Under the pieces are notes generated by a model. That model made no database searches. It worked only from the letters and a program-made list of their open reading frames with translations, and had not been told where the DNA came from. Positions 1-6,932 of a stretch of DNA of 13,209 nt are shown one piece after another. Numbering within the stretch: the first letter of the stretch is position 1; every line of letters starts with the position of its first letter. The DNA is from CAIWTU01 sp035686205. Lineage in GTDB: Bacteria; Desulfobacterota; Desulfuromonadia; Geobacterales; Geobacteraceae. The stretch spans positions 1 to 13,209 of the forward strand of contig DASRZQ010000128.1 in the NCBI GenBank assembly GCA_035686205.1. The letters are read 5' to 3'. Made by a program: the position numbers and the translations under genes.

Positions 1-185
1 AAGTAAAATCACGAAGTCATCAAGCTAAACGAATTACCCGAATGGTTATATTCACTATATTTACAACCACTTGAATTTCTTAGCGATCTTTGCGCCTTTG
101 CGTGAGCAAATATCGATTTTGGGTTAAAATCAAACGGAAAACTTCCCTCCGCATCCGGTGAAGGAGCGGATATGAGGCTGGAAAC
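1..185. other. Intergenic leader upstream of the 5TM sensor kinase
   Basis: No convincing gene is visible. The stretch is AT-richer than the genes and holds the short-word repeat at 79-106. A TAAAAT hexamer at 125-130 resembles a -10 box, but I see no good -35 at 16-18 bp spacing, so I do not call a promoter. Just before the kinase there is an AAGGAG at about 161-166 followed by an ATG at 172 that opens a 32-codon out-of-frame ORF. A second, weaker GAGG at about 174-177 sits 8 nt before the kinase ATG at 186. Confidence 0.6.
79..106. repeat. Short-word repeat (CTTTGCG type)
   Basis: Three degenerate copies of a word close to CTTTGCGC lie in tandem: CTTAGCGAT, CTTTGCGC and CTTTGCGT, then GAG. 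The spacing is 8-9 bp. From general knowledge, strings of this type (CTTTGCG repeated every 8 bp or so) occur between genes in many unrelated environmental bacteria; their function is not established. It is listed because the same style of short tandem word recurs inside the che operon. Confidence 0.55.
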
Positions 186-1952
186 ATGGAAATCGGAATA
201 CTCACAGGATTATTTAACAACGCCGCGCTGCTGCTCGCCATGTTCGCGGTCTACGAACTTCTGCCCCTGAAGGGGGACCGCATAAAGTCCTGGTTGCGGA
301 AAATTCTCACCGGCGCAATCGTCGGCATAATCGGCATTGCAGTGATGCTCAATTCCTGGAAGCTGTCTCCCGGGGTATATTTCGATGCGAGATCGGTGCT
401 GCTCTGTGTGTCGGGTCTATTTTTCGGGCCCGTTCCGACCATGGTCGCGATGATTATGGCCGCCGTCTTCAGACTTCATATCGGGGGAGCCGGCGCGGGC
501 ATGGGAGTCTGCTCCATCGCCGCTTCCGGCGCCATCGGCATTGCCTGGAAATTCCTGCGGCGGAAAAGCCTGGAGAACATCAGGCTGTCCGAACTCTACA
601 CTTTCGGCGTAATAGTTAACCTGGTCGTGCTGTCCTTTGCGGTCATGCTTCCCAGGCCCCTTTTTGCCGTCTCACTGGCCAGGGTCGCGCCGCCGATGAT
701 GATAATGTTTCCATTCATCACGGCCTTTCTCGGAATGCTCATGTCGGGGCGCCTGAAGCGCAGGCGGGCCGAGGATGCTTTAAGGGAGAGCGAGGAAAGA
801 TGGCTCTTCGCCATCGAGGGAAGCAGCGACGGGGTCTGGGACCGTAACATCCGCACCGGCGAGGTATTTTACTCGCGAAGATGGAAGGAAATACTTGGAT
901 ATGTCGATGATGAAATCGGCGCCGGATGTGACGAATGGATGACGCGCGTTCACGGCGAAGACCTGCCGCGTGTAAGGGAAGAACTGGACAGACACCTGAG
1001 AGGGGAAACCGACCGTTATGCCGTTGAATACCGCATGCAATGCAAAGACGGATCGTATGTATGGATCCTGGCGAGGGGAAAGGTAATTTCACGGGACGGA
1101 GAAGGCAATCCGCTTCGGTTCGTGGGCACCATTACTGATATCAGTGAAAGAAAAAGCCTTGAGGCCCAACTCTACCAGTCGCAGAAAATGGAAGCGGTGG
1201 GTCGGCTCGCCGGCGGCGTTGCCCACGATTTCAACAACATCCTCACGGCCATCGTAGGCTTCACCCACCTGTTGTCCGGCAAAATGAACGAAGGCGATCC
1301 GGCCAGGGAATATTGCGGGCAGATCCTTCGCTGCACGGAACGCGCCGAGGAGCTTATCCGCGGCCTTCTCGCCTTCAGCCGCAGACGGGCCATGGAGCCA
1401 AAGGTCTTCGATCTCAATGATGTCGTCATGCAGCTGGAAAAGATGCTGGGAAGGCTTATTGGCAGGACTATCGAGCTGGTCGTGGAAACAGTGCCGGATA
1501 CGCTCATCGTCTTGGCCGATCCGGGCAATATTGAGCAGGTAATTCTCAATCTCGTGACAAATGCGGTCGATGCCATGCCGGAAGGCGGCACGCTTGCCAT
1601 AAGCACGTCGTCCCTGACGAGGACCACCCGCTTTCCTCACGCGCACGGCTTCGGCGACCCGGGCAGGTACGCCTGCGTAACCGTAAGGGACACCGGCCTC
1701 GGAATAGATCCTGAAACGATGAAAAAGATATTCGAACCCTTTTTCACGACAAAGGAAGTGGGCAAGGGAACGGGGCTCGGGCTTTCAATCGTCTACGGCA
1801 TAGTCAAGCACCACAACGGCTGCATCAGTGTTTCCTCGGAACCCGGAAAGGGAACCTCCTTCAGGATTTATCTTCCGCTGGCGCGGGCAAAGGCGGATAT
1901 TCAGCCCTTCATCGACGACAATGTCCCTCCATCCAAAAAAACCGGGACATAA
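186..1952 (+). CDS. LytS-type 5TM sensor histidine kinase with PAS domain
   Basis: This 588-aa membrane histidine kinase should autophosphorylate on a histidine and pass phosphate to a response regulator. The N-terminus (about 1-190) is hydrophobic with several membrane segments. It contains GVYFDARSVLLCVSGLFFGP at 63-82, typical of the 5TM domain of LytS-family receptors. A PAS domain follows (about 205-325, ending FVGTITDISERK). The HisKA domain has the acceptor H347 in the motif HDFNN. The ATPase domain has the N-box at N459, the G1 motif DTGLGID at 502-508 and the G2 motif GKGTGLGL at 526-533. All catalytic motifs are intact. It has no C-terminal receiver and no adjacent separate response regulator. 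The start at 186 has GAGG 8 nt upstream; an upstream ATG at 172 has a better ribosome site but is out of frame. The gene converges on the che operon. Its ligand cannot be read from sequence. Confidence 0.93.
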   Translation: MEIGILTGLFNNAALLLAMFAVYELLPLKGDRIKSWLRKILTGAIVGIIGIAVMLNSWKLSPGVYFDARSVLLCVSGLFFGPVPTMVAMIMAAVFRLHIGGAGAGMGVCSIAASGAIGIAWKFLRRKSLENIRLSELYTFGVIVNLVVLSFAVMLPRPLFAVSLARVAPPMMIMFPFITAFLGMLMSGRLKRRRAEDALRESEERWLFAIEGSSDGVWDRNIRTGEVFYSRRWKEILGYVDDEIGAGCDEWMTRVHGEDLPRVREELDRHLRGETDRYAVEYRMQCKDGSYVWILARGKVISRDGEGNPLRFVGTITDISERKSLEAQLYQSQKMEAVGRLAGGVAHDFNNILTAIVGFTHLLSGKMNEGDPAREYCGQILRCTERAEELIRGLLAFSRRRAMEPKVFDLNDVVMQLEKMLGRLIGRTIELVVETVPDTLIVLADPGNIEQVILNLVTNAVDAMPEGGTLAISTSSLTRTTRFPHAHGFGDPGRYACVTVRDTGLGIDPETMKKIFEPFFTTKEVGKGTGLGLSIVYGIVKHHNGCISVSSEPGKGTSFRIYLPLARAKADIQPFIDDNVPPSKKTGT

Positions 1953-1976
1953 AACGAAGAGATTTGGACGGAATAC

Positions 1977-1990
1977 CGGGAGGAATCCCG
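1977..1990. terminator. Small hairpin between convergent genes, possible terminator
   Basis: CGGGA and TCCCG pair around the four-base loop GGAA (a GNRA tetraloop in the plus-strand RNA). The hairpin lies in the 67-bp gap between the stop codons of the sensor kinase and the receiver-kinase gene, where a bidirectional terminator would be expected. The stem is only 5 bp and neither strand has a following U-tract, so intrinsic termination is doubtful. Confidence 0.22.
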
Positions 1991-2019
1991 ATGATCACGT
2001 GAAAACAACCCGAGCAACA

Positions 2020-3270
2020 TTAAAGGGTGAAGTAAAATACCGCTCCCTTGCCGACCTCCCCTTCGGCCCAGACTTTCCCGCCATGTCGTTCGATAATCTT
2101 CCGCACCGTCGCCAGCCCGACGCCGGTGCCTTCGAACTCCTCCTTGTCGTGCAGCCGCAGGAACGGATTGAACAGTTTCCCGGACTCGCTCATGTCAAAA
2201 CCGGTACCGTTGTCCCTGACAAAATAAACCGGTTTTTCCCCAGACGCCTGAATTCCGAATTCGATGCGGGCTTCCGCTTCCCTGCCGGTATACTTCCATG
2301 CGTTTCCGAGAAGGTTTTCCAGGACCACCCGGAGCAGTTTCTTATCGCCGTCAACTACGATGCCATCCTGAATGCTGAAATTTACGGCGCGTTCCTGTTG
2401 TTTCATCGACAGATGGGCCGCTATCTCGCGGGCCATCAGGCTGAGATCCACCTTCGTGCGGCTTATCTCGCCACGGGAAAGACGGGAAAAGTTCAAAAGC
2501 GTCGTGATCAGCTGGTTCATCCGGTCGACCTGGTCGAGTATCCCTTTCACATATTCCTTCGTTTGCTCGTCGCCGCAGCCGGTCTCCATGATCACCTGGC
2601 AGTAAAGGCCGATGACGTTCAGGGGAGAGCGAAGATCGTGTGACACGGTGAAGCTGAACGACTCCAGTTCGCTGTTGACGGCTTTCAACTGGATATTCAG
2701 CTCGTTCATCTCGTCACGGGCCTTGATAAGCTCGCGGTTCTTCCTGATGGCCATATCATACGAGGAAAAAAGAAGCTTGAGTATCTGGCCGCAGTCCGCG
2801 TTCAGGACATAATCCCGGCCGCCGAAATTGAGTTCCAGCCCCCCCGCCGAATTCTCCCGCACCGGATAAAACCGGTCCGCCTGCATCTGCCTGATTCCGG
2901 ACACGAGGGCTTCCTCGTCATATGGCTTGGTTATGAAACTGTCGGCGCCGCATTCGATGCCGCGGATAACGTCAAGGGGGTCGGAGAGCGCGGTCAGCAG
3001 AATGACCGGAATATCCCGAAGGGATTCGTAAGCCTTCACTTCACGGCATAGGTCATAGCCGTCCATATCCGGCATGACAATGTCGCTGATAATCAGCGAA
3101 GGCTTTTGCCTTGAGATGGCGTTCAGGGCTTCCTTGCCGTTGGCGGCCGTCGACACGCTGAAATCGTGCTTTTCCAGGATGTAGCGCAGCTGTTCGGCCT
3201 GGGTGGGGCTGTCTTCGACGATGAGGATTACTTCTCCGGACCTTCCATCATCTTCCTTCATTGTTTCCAT
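2020..3270 (-). CDS. Receiver-histidine kinase (REC-HisKA-HATPase), output of the che cluster
   Basis: This soluble 416-aa protein has a receiver domain N-terminal to a histidine kinase core. Receiver: acidic pair E19/D20, phospho-acceptor D63 in SDIVMPDMDG, T93 and K115, all present. Residues about 140-200 form a linker (GLELNFGGRDYVLNADCGQI, then a coiled-coil-like stretch) of a kind I associate with receiver-kinases of chemosensory clusters. HisKA: H211 in SHDLRSPLN. HATPase: N323, D353 in DNGTGFD and EGTGVGL at 380-386. The start at 3270 is chosen because AGGAG lies 7 nt upstream; the frame stays open to a GTG at 3360, but those 30 codons read through a repeat. It has no membrane segment. 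It takes the slot after cheB that Pseudomonas Wsp gives to WspR. CheA is its likely phosphodonor (inference, by analogy with CheA3-CheS3 of Rhodospirillum centenum). Its own downstream partner is unknown. Confidence 0.92.
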   Translation of the reverse strand: METMKEDDGRSGEVILIVEDSPTQAEQLRYILEKHDFSVSTAANGKEALNAISRQKPSLIISDIVMPDMDGYDLCREVKAYESLRDIPVILLTALSDPLDVIRGIECGADSFITKPYDEEALVSGIRQMQADRFYPVRENSAGGLELNFGGRDYVLNADCGQILKLLFSSYDMAIRKNRELIKARDEMNELNIQLKAVNSELESFSFTVSHDLRSPLNVIGLYCQVIMETGCGDEQTKEYVKGILDQVDRMNQLITTLLNFSRLSRGEISRTKVDLSLMAREIAAHLSMKQQERAVNFSIQDGIVVDGDKKLLRVVLENLLGNAWKYTGREAEARIEFGIQASGEKPVYFVRDNGTGFDMSESGKLFNPFLRLHDKEEFEGTGVGLATVRKIIERHGGKVWAEGEVGKGAVFYFTL

Positions 3271-3297
3271 TAATGAGCTCCTGTATGGTATCCGACT

Positions 3298-3325
3298 GTA
3301 AGACATTAGACGCAAGACGTGAGAT
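3298..3325. repeat. Four-heptad array, left arm (cheB/receiver-kinase gap)
   Basis: Four contiguous 7-bp units on the plus strand are GTAAGAC, ATTAGAC, GCAAGAC and GTGAGAT (28 bp). They lie between the cheB stop and the receiver-kinase ribosome site. The units share the pattern NNNAGAY. A second array with the same pattern lies on the opposite strand at 3354-3381, so the pair forms an imperfect inverted repeat with a 28-nt centre. Confidence 0.65.
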
Positions 3326-3349
3326 GAAAACCCTGTTCCTTCTCGCTTT

Positions 3350-4426
3350 TCACTTATCACATCTTACATCTCGCGTCTCACATTTTTTCTTCACGAGTTC
3401 CTCAAGCTTCGCCGCGATCCCTTCCGGCGGCAGCACGTATTTGGCCGCACCGAGGCGGACCGCTTCCGCCGGCATGCCGTATATTACCGAACTCTGCTCA
3501 TCCTGGGCGATTGTAACCGCGCCATGTTCTTTCATCAGCAACAGTTCATCCGCGCCGTCCCTGCCCATGCCCGTAAGCAGCACCCCGGCGGCATTCTGGC
3601 CGAGCACGCGGGCAACGGACCGGAAGAGGCTGGAGACGGATGGCCGCAGGCCGTATTCGGCCGGACCGTCATTGAGTTTCAGGTGTCCATCGGCATCCAG
3701 CAACATCTGGAACCCGTCCGGCGCAATATACACATGACCGGGAAGAACACGCTCGTCATGTGAGGCCAGATGAACCGGCAGGCGGCACGTCAGGGCGAGC
3801 CATTCCGCAAAGCCCCTGATGAAGCCCGATGCCATGTGCTGTACGATTAGCACCGGAACAGGGAAATTTTTATTCAGCCCCGACAGAATGGTCTGTATAA
3901 CAACCGGCCCGCCGGTCGACGCGCCGATCGCCACTGCCTGAAGCTGTACCGCCGCTTCTTCCGCCGGCTGCCGGCAGAAGGGTGGAAAAGACACCGTACT
4001 TCTCGCGCGGGTCCATCTCCTTATCACCTTTACTTCAGACATGAGCTTGACCTTGCCGATGAGTTCCTTCACTTCGCGCTCGTGATCGGGATGACCGGCG
4101 CCGTGCGGTTTCGGGACGGCGGCAAGGGCGCCGGCCTCGATGGCCCTGAATGACGTCAGGACCTCTTCACGGTCGAGGTTGCCGCTGAGGATAACAATCG
4201 GCGTCGGGCGGGTCTCCATGATCCGGCGCGTGGCGTCCAGGCCGCTCATTCCCGGCATGTAAATGTCCATGGTTACCACATCGGGCTCCAGGCGCTCCAC
4301 GGCGGCAATGGCTTCCTCCCCGCTTGCGGCGGAACCGACCACCCGTATTTCCGGATCGGCGCCGAAGACCTGTTCCAGAAAATCCCGAATAGTCGCCGAA
4401 TCATCAACTATCAAAACCTTTATCAT
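3350..4426 (-). CDS. cheB: CheB protein-glutamate methylesterase (WspF-like)
   Basis: This 358-aa cytoplasmic adaptation enzyme removes methyl groups from (and can deamidate) receptor glutamyl sites. Receiver domain (1-120): D8/D9, phospho-acceptor D54 in TMDIYMPGMSG, K106. Linker at about 125-160. Methylesterase domain (162-345) has the catalytic triad S170 (GASTGGP), H197 (VQHM) and D290 (GMGRDG). Length fits the family. The start at 4426 is preceded by GGAG 5 nt upstream. The last ten residues are encoded by a heptad repeat and probably add nothing to function. It lies 103 bp downstream of cheA and 79 bp upstream of the receiver-kinase. It should be activated by CheA phosphorylation of D54 and act on the MCP of the same operon. 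Confidence 0.96.
   Translation of the reverse strand: MIKVLIVDDSATIRDFLEQVFGADPEIRVVGSAASGEEAIAAVERLEPDVVTMDIYMPGMSGLDATRRIMETRPTPIVILSGNLDREEVLTSFRAIEAGALAAVPKPHGAGHPDHEREVKELIGKVKLMSEVKVIRRWTRARSTVSFPPFCRQPAEEAAVQLQAVAIGASTGGPVVIQTILSGLNKNFPVPVLIVQHMASGFIRGFAEWLALTCRLPVHLASHDERVLPGHVYIAPDGFQMLLDADGHLKLNDGPAEYGLRPSVSSLFRSVARVLGQNAAGVLLTGMGRDGADELLLMKEHGAVTIAQDEQSSVIYGMPAEAVRLGAAKYVLPPEGIAAKLEELVKKKCETRDVRCDK
3354..3381. repeat. Four-heptad array, right arm, encoding the CheB C-terminus
   Basis: Read on the minus strand, the four 7-bp units are GTGAGAC, GCGAGAT, GTAAGAT and GTGATAA. They code for the last residues of CheB (about 349-358, CETRDVRCDK), and the TGA stop lies at 3350-3352. The words are close to those of the arm at 3298-3325 on the other strand. 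The CheB tail is therefore repeat-derived rather than part of the methylesterase fold. Confidence 0.65.
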
Positions 4427-4451
4427 GAAATCTCCAGCTTTTAGTCACGCG

Positions 4452-4529
4452 AGAAGTTAGAAGTTAGAAGTAAGATGTGAGGCGCATAAAACCACCTGAT
4501 GCGTATCTACCTTCTACCTTCTACCTTCT
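4452..4529. repeat. Inverted pair of four-heptad arrays forming a long hairpin (cheA/cheB gap)
   Basis: The left arm (4452-4479) has units AGAAGTT twice, AGAAGTA and AGATGTG. The right arm (4502-4529), read on the minus strand, has AGAAGGT three times and AGATACG. The arms at 4452-4476 and 4505-4529 are reverse complements at 21 of 25 positions. Inside, GCGCAT (4482-4487) can pair with ATGCGT (4499-4504) around an 11-nt loop. In the operon RNA the 5' arm begins immediately after the cheA stop codon (4530-4532) and the structure ends 25 nt before the cheB start. There is no U-tract after it, so mRNA processing, stabilisation or partial attenuation is more likely than full termination. Confidence 0.75.
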
Positions 4530-6854
4530 CTATATCAACCTCTTAACCACATCAAGCAGATTGCTCTGGTCGAAGCTGCTTTTGACCACGTAGGCATTTG
4601 CCCCGGCTTCGATACCCCTTTCACGGTCTTCCCGCGAATCGAGGGAAGTAACCAGCACCACGGGCAGTTCCGCGAATTCCCGGGATGCCCTGATTCTCGC
4701 GGTCAGGTCGAACCCGTTCATGCGCGGCATGTCCACATCGGATATCACAAGGTCTATATGTTCCGTCTTCAGCAGGGTCAGGGCGTCCATTCCATCCACG
4801 GCCGTAAAGGTCCGGTAGCCGGCCGTCTCCAGAATATTCTTCAGCAGCGTTCTTGCGGTTATCGAGTCTTCTGCGACGAGCACCGACCTGCGCGCCGTTT
4901 CCTCGAGTTTTGCCGTTTCCCTCGAGGCAACGGAAGCGGAAGGCGTTCCCGTCCATTTCGCGGCCGATTTGAGCAGATCGCCGGGGTGGAGAATCAGCGC
5001 CACCCCGCCGTCACCCAGCACCGTCGCGCCGGATATGTTGCGCACCCGCCTCAGCTGCGGCCCAAGGCCCCTGGCCAGGATTTCCTCTTCGCCAATAACG
5101 GCGTCCACACCGAAAGCGATGCGGCCACTCCCGCCGCCGGTCACGAGGGCCTTGATCAGGCCCGGTCCGTCGGCGTTTTCTTCTTCACCGCGCAGCCGCA
5201 GGACATCCGCGAGGCGGACAAACGAGACCGGCTCACCGCCAAGTTCGATCGTTTCCCTGTTTTCCACGGTCCTTAGCAGGTCTGCATCGATACGGACAAC
5301 CCTTTCGATGCCGGCAGCGGGGAATATGAAGGTCTGCCCCGACGCCCTTACCAGCACACCCCGGCAAGTCGAAAGGGTGAGGGGAACGGACATCCTGAAC
5401 GATGCGCCTTTCAGCGGTACGCTCTCCGCCAGGACGGTCCCGCCGAGCTTTTCAACCTTTTCCCTCACAATGGCAAGACCGAGTCCCCTTCCCGAAATGT
5501 CGCTGATCATGGAACTGGTGGAAAAGCCGGACCTGAAGATCACATCAACCAGTTCCCCGGCTCCCGCCCGCCCGGACCCGTCCAGTGGCGCCATGCCGCT
5601 TCTCGCTGCCGCTTCCGCCACTCTGTCCGTATCTATGCCCGCACCGTCATCGGCGACGACAATTTCGGCCCGGCTTGCATCCCTGATGGAAACCGTAACT
5701 GATATCCTTCCGCGCGCGGGCTTGTTGCGGCGCAGGCGCTCGGCGGGCTTTTCGATACCGTGTTCGATGCAGTTGCGCACCAGGTGGATTACCGGGTCTT
5801 TCAGTTCTTCGAGAACCCGCTTGTCTATTTCGACGGTTTCCCCCGAAATCTCGATCTCCGCGTCCTTGCCCCTGTCGCGCGCCAGGTCCCTCACCATTTT
5901 CGGCAGGAAATCGAGAATCGCGGAGCAGGGAAGCATCATAACCTCCTTCAGGTCATCGAGAAGGTTGTCCACCATTCCTTCGAGCGCGTGTCGGTGCCCG
6001 TCGGCCGTCTTCGTCAGCTTGCCGGTCCTGTTCTGGACGGATTTGAGAAAGGCCTGGCCCGATTCAAAAAAATCCAGCAGCCCGGCCAGGTGGACGGCAT
6101 CGGGGTCCGCCGAGAGCCGGCCCTGCAGCGCCTTGGCAAGACAGCGAAAAACCGGCCGGCTCTTCTTCCACTCCCTTTCCCACAGGGCAAGCTCGTTGTT
6201 TATTTCTCCCAGATCCGCGGCAAACTGCAGATCGGCCGATTTGGCCGACAGCATTTCCTCGGCCTGCAGGAAAACGGAGTCCAGCCTGGCGGCGGAAATC
6301 CTGACCGTTTCCAACGCAACTGTTTTCTCCGGGGTAAACGTTACACGGCTTTCCTCCAGATTCGCCGCTTCGCCGCTTCCCCGTTTCTCCGTTTTTCCGG
6401 TTCCCTCCTTCCCCGTTTCCCCGTTTCCCCGTTTCCCCGTTTCCTTAAATTTCCCGTTCGCCACACGCTCAAGGCCGGCGACGAGCTCCCTGGAGCGCGA
6501 CCAGAGTGAATGGTCGGGATCGTCGCCGGCGGGCGAAAGTTGCCCGTCGATTGCGTCGACCGCCCGATGGAAAAGGTCGAACTCTTCCGGGGAAGGAGCG
6601 TACCGTTCGCGTTTACACCTGGCGAAAACGCTTTCCAGGGCATGGCTGAGCGATTCGACGCCGGTCATGTTGACGGCCCGGGCCGCACCCTTCATGCTGT
6701 GCGCCTCACGGAAGACGGTCTCGACGATGTCACGCCGCTCCCCTTCCCCCGCTGCGTTCTCAAGCGCGACCAGCCCGGCCGAAATGGCGTTCAAATGCTC
6801 TTTCGCCTCGATCCTGAATGTCGCCAGAAGCCTTTTTTGGAATTCGATGTCCAT
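4530..6854 (-). CDS. cheA: CheA-type hybrid histidine kinase with C-terminal receiver (WspE-like)
   Basis: This 774-aa central kinase of the array phosphorylates CheB and, by inference, the receiver-kinase downstream. Hpt/P1 (1-130) has the acceptor H52 in REAHSMKGAARA. A variable linker (134-165) consists of 8-residue repeats such as ETGKRGNG. Next comes a helical/dimerisation stretch, then the ATPase domain with N361 (HLVRNCIEHGIE), ADDGAGID at 401-408 and GRGLGL at 455-460. A CheW-like regulatory domain spans about 490-632. The C-terminal receiver has E662/D663, phospho-acceptor D706 (ISDVDMPRMNG), T736 and K758. No P2 docking domain is evident, as in WspE. The receiver is probably a phosphate sink or modulator. 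The start at 6854 has a weak CCAGG 6 nt upstream. The linker is encoded by an octamer tandem repeat that could slip out of frame. Confidence 0.95.
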   Translation of the reverse strand: MDIEFQKRLLATFRIEAKEHLNAISAGLVALENAAGEGERRDIVETVFREAHSMKGAARAVNMTGVESLSHALESVFARCKRERYAPSPEEFDLFHRAVDAIDGQLSPAGDDPDHSLWSRSRELVAGLERVANGKFKETGKRGNGETGKEGTGKTEKRGSGEAANLEESRVTFTPEKTVALETVRISAARLDSVFLQAEEMLSAKSADLQFAADLGEINNELALWEREWKKSRPVFRCLAKALQGRLSADPDAVHLAGLLDFFESGQAFLKSVQNRTGKLTKTADGHRHALEGMVDNLLDDLKEVMMLPCSAILDFLPKMVRDLARDRGKDAEIEISGETVEIDKRVLEELKDPVIHLVRNCIEHGIEKPAERLRRNKPARGRISVTVSIRDASRAEIVVADDGAGIDTDRVAEAAARSGMAPLDGSGRAGAGELVDVIFRSGFSTSSMISDISGRGLGLAIVREKVEKLGGTVLAESVPLKGASFRMSVPLTLSTCRGVLVRASGQTFIFPAAGIERVVRIDADLLRTVENRETIELGGEPVSFVRLADVLRLRGEEENADGPGLIKALVTGGGSGRIAFGVDAVIGEEEILARGLGPQLRRVRNISGATVLGDGGVALILHPGDLLKSAAKWTGTPSASVASRETAKLEETARRSVLVAEDSITARTLLKNILETAGYRTFTAVDGMDALTLLKTEHIDLVISDVDMPRMNGFDLTARIRASREFAELPVVLVTSLDSREDRERGIEAGANAYVVKSSFDQSNLLDVVKRLI
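6361..6444. repeat. Octamer tandem array (TTCCCCGT) within the cheA linker
   Basis: About 10.5 contiguous copies of an 8-bp unit lie in exact register. In plus-strand order they are TTCGCCGC twice, TTCCCCGT, TTCTCCGT, TTTTCCGG, TTCCCTCC, then four perfect TTCCCCGT (6409-6440) and a half copy. Because 8 is not a multiple of 3, the protein repeats every 8 residues (24 bp): ETGKRGNG, ETGKEGTG, KTEKRGSG. Gain or loss of a single unit would shift the cheA frame; only changes of three units keep it. Confidence 0.9.
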
Positions 6855-6864
6855 TTGAAACCTG

Positions 6865-6923
6865 GTGTTAAGTGTTAAGTGTTAGGTATAAAAAAAGCTT
6901 TTCCTTAAACTTAAAACCTAAAC
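6865..6923. repeat. Heptad arrays in the mcp/cheA gap
   Basis: Plus-strand units at 6865-6892 are GTGTTAA twice, GTGTTAG and GTATAAA (four heptads, 28 bp). After a central AAAAGCTTTT palindrome, related words lie on the opposite strand at 6904-6923 (minus-strand GTTTAAG, GTTTTAA, GTTTAG). The pairing of the two halves is weaker than at the cheA/cheB gap, but the inverted layout is the same. The arrays fill most of the 78-bp gap; the cheA ribosome site is at its edge. Confidence 0.55.
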
Positions 6924-6932
6924 TTTAAAAAT

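Noticed and set aside
1828..2643. 271-codon plus-strand frame spanning the end of the sensor kinase and the receiver-kinase
   Set aside because: It overlaps two genes with intact catalytic motifs and has no recognisable features of its own.
3271..3360. Upstream extension of the receiver-kinase to a GTG at 3360 (30 extra codons, overlapping cheB)
   Set aside because: The extension reads through the heptad repeats, has no receiver-domain homology, and a good AGGAG site 7 nt before ATG 3270 marks the start.
3298..4529. CRISPR array, considered for the short repeats
   Set aside because: The units are 7 bp with no spacers between them and differ between sites; there is no leader or cas gene.
4969..6858. 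629-codon plus-strand open frame opposite cheA
   Set aside because: It is an antisense shadow: the opposite strand has full CheA motifs, while this frame is Ser/Arg/Pro-rich with no domain, as expected from GC-biased codon positions.
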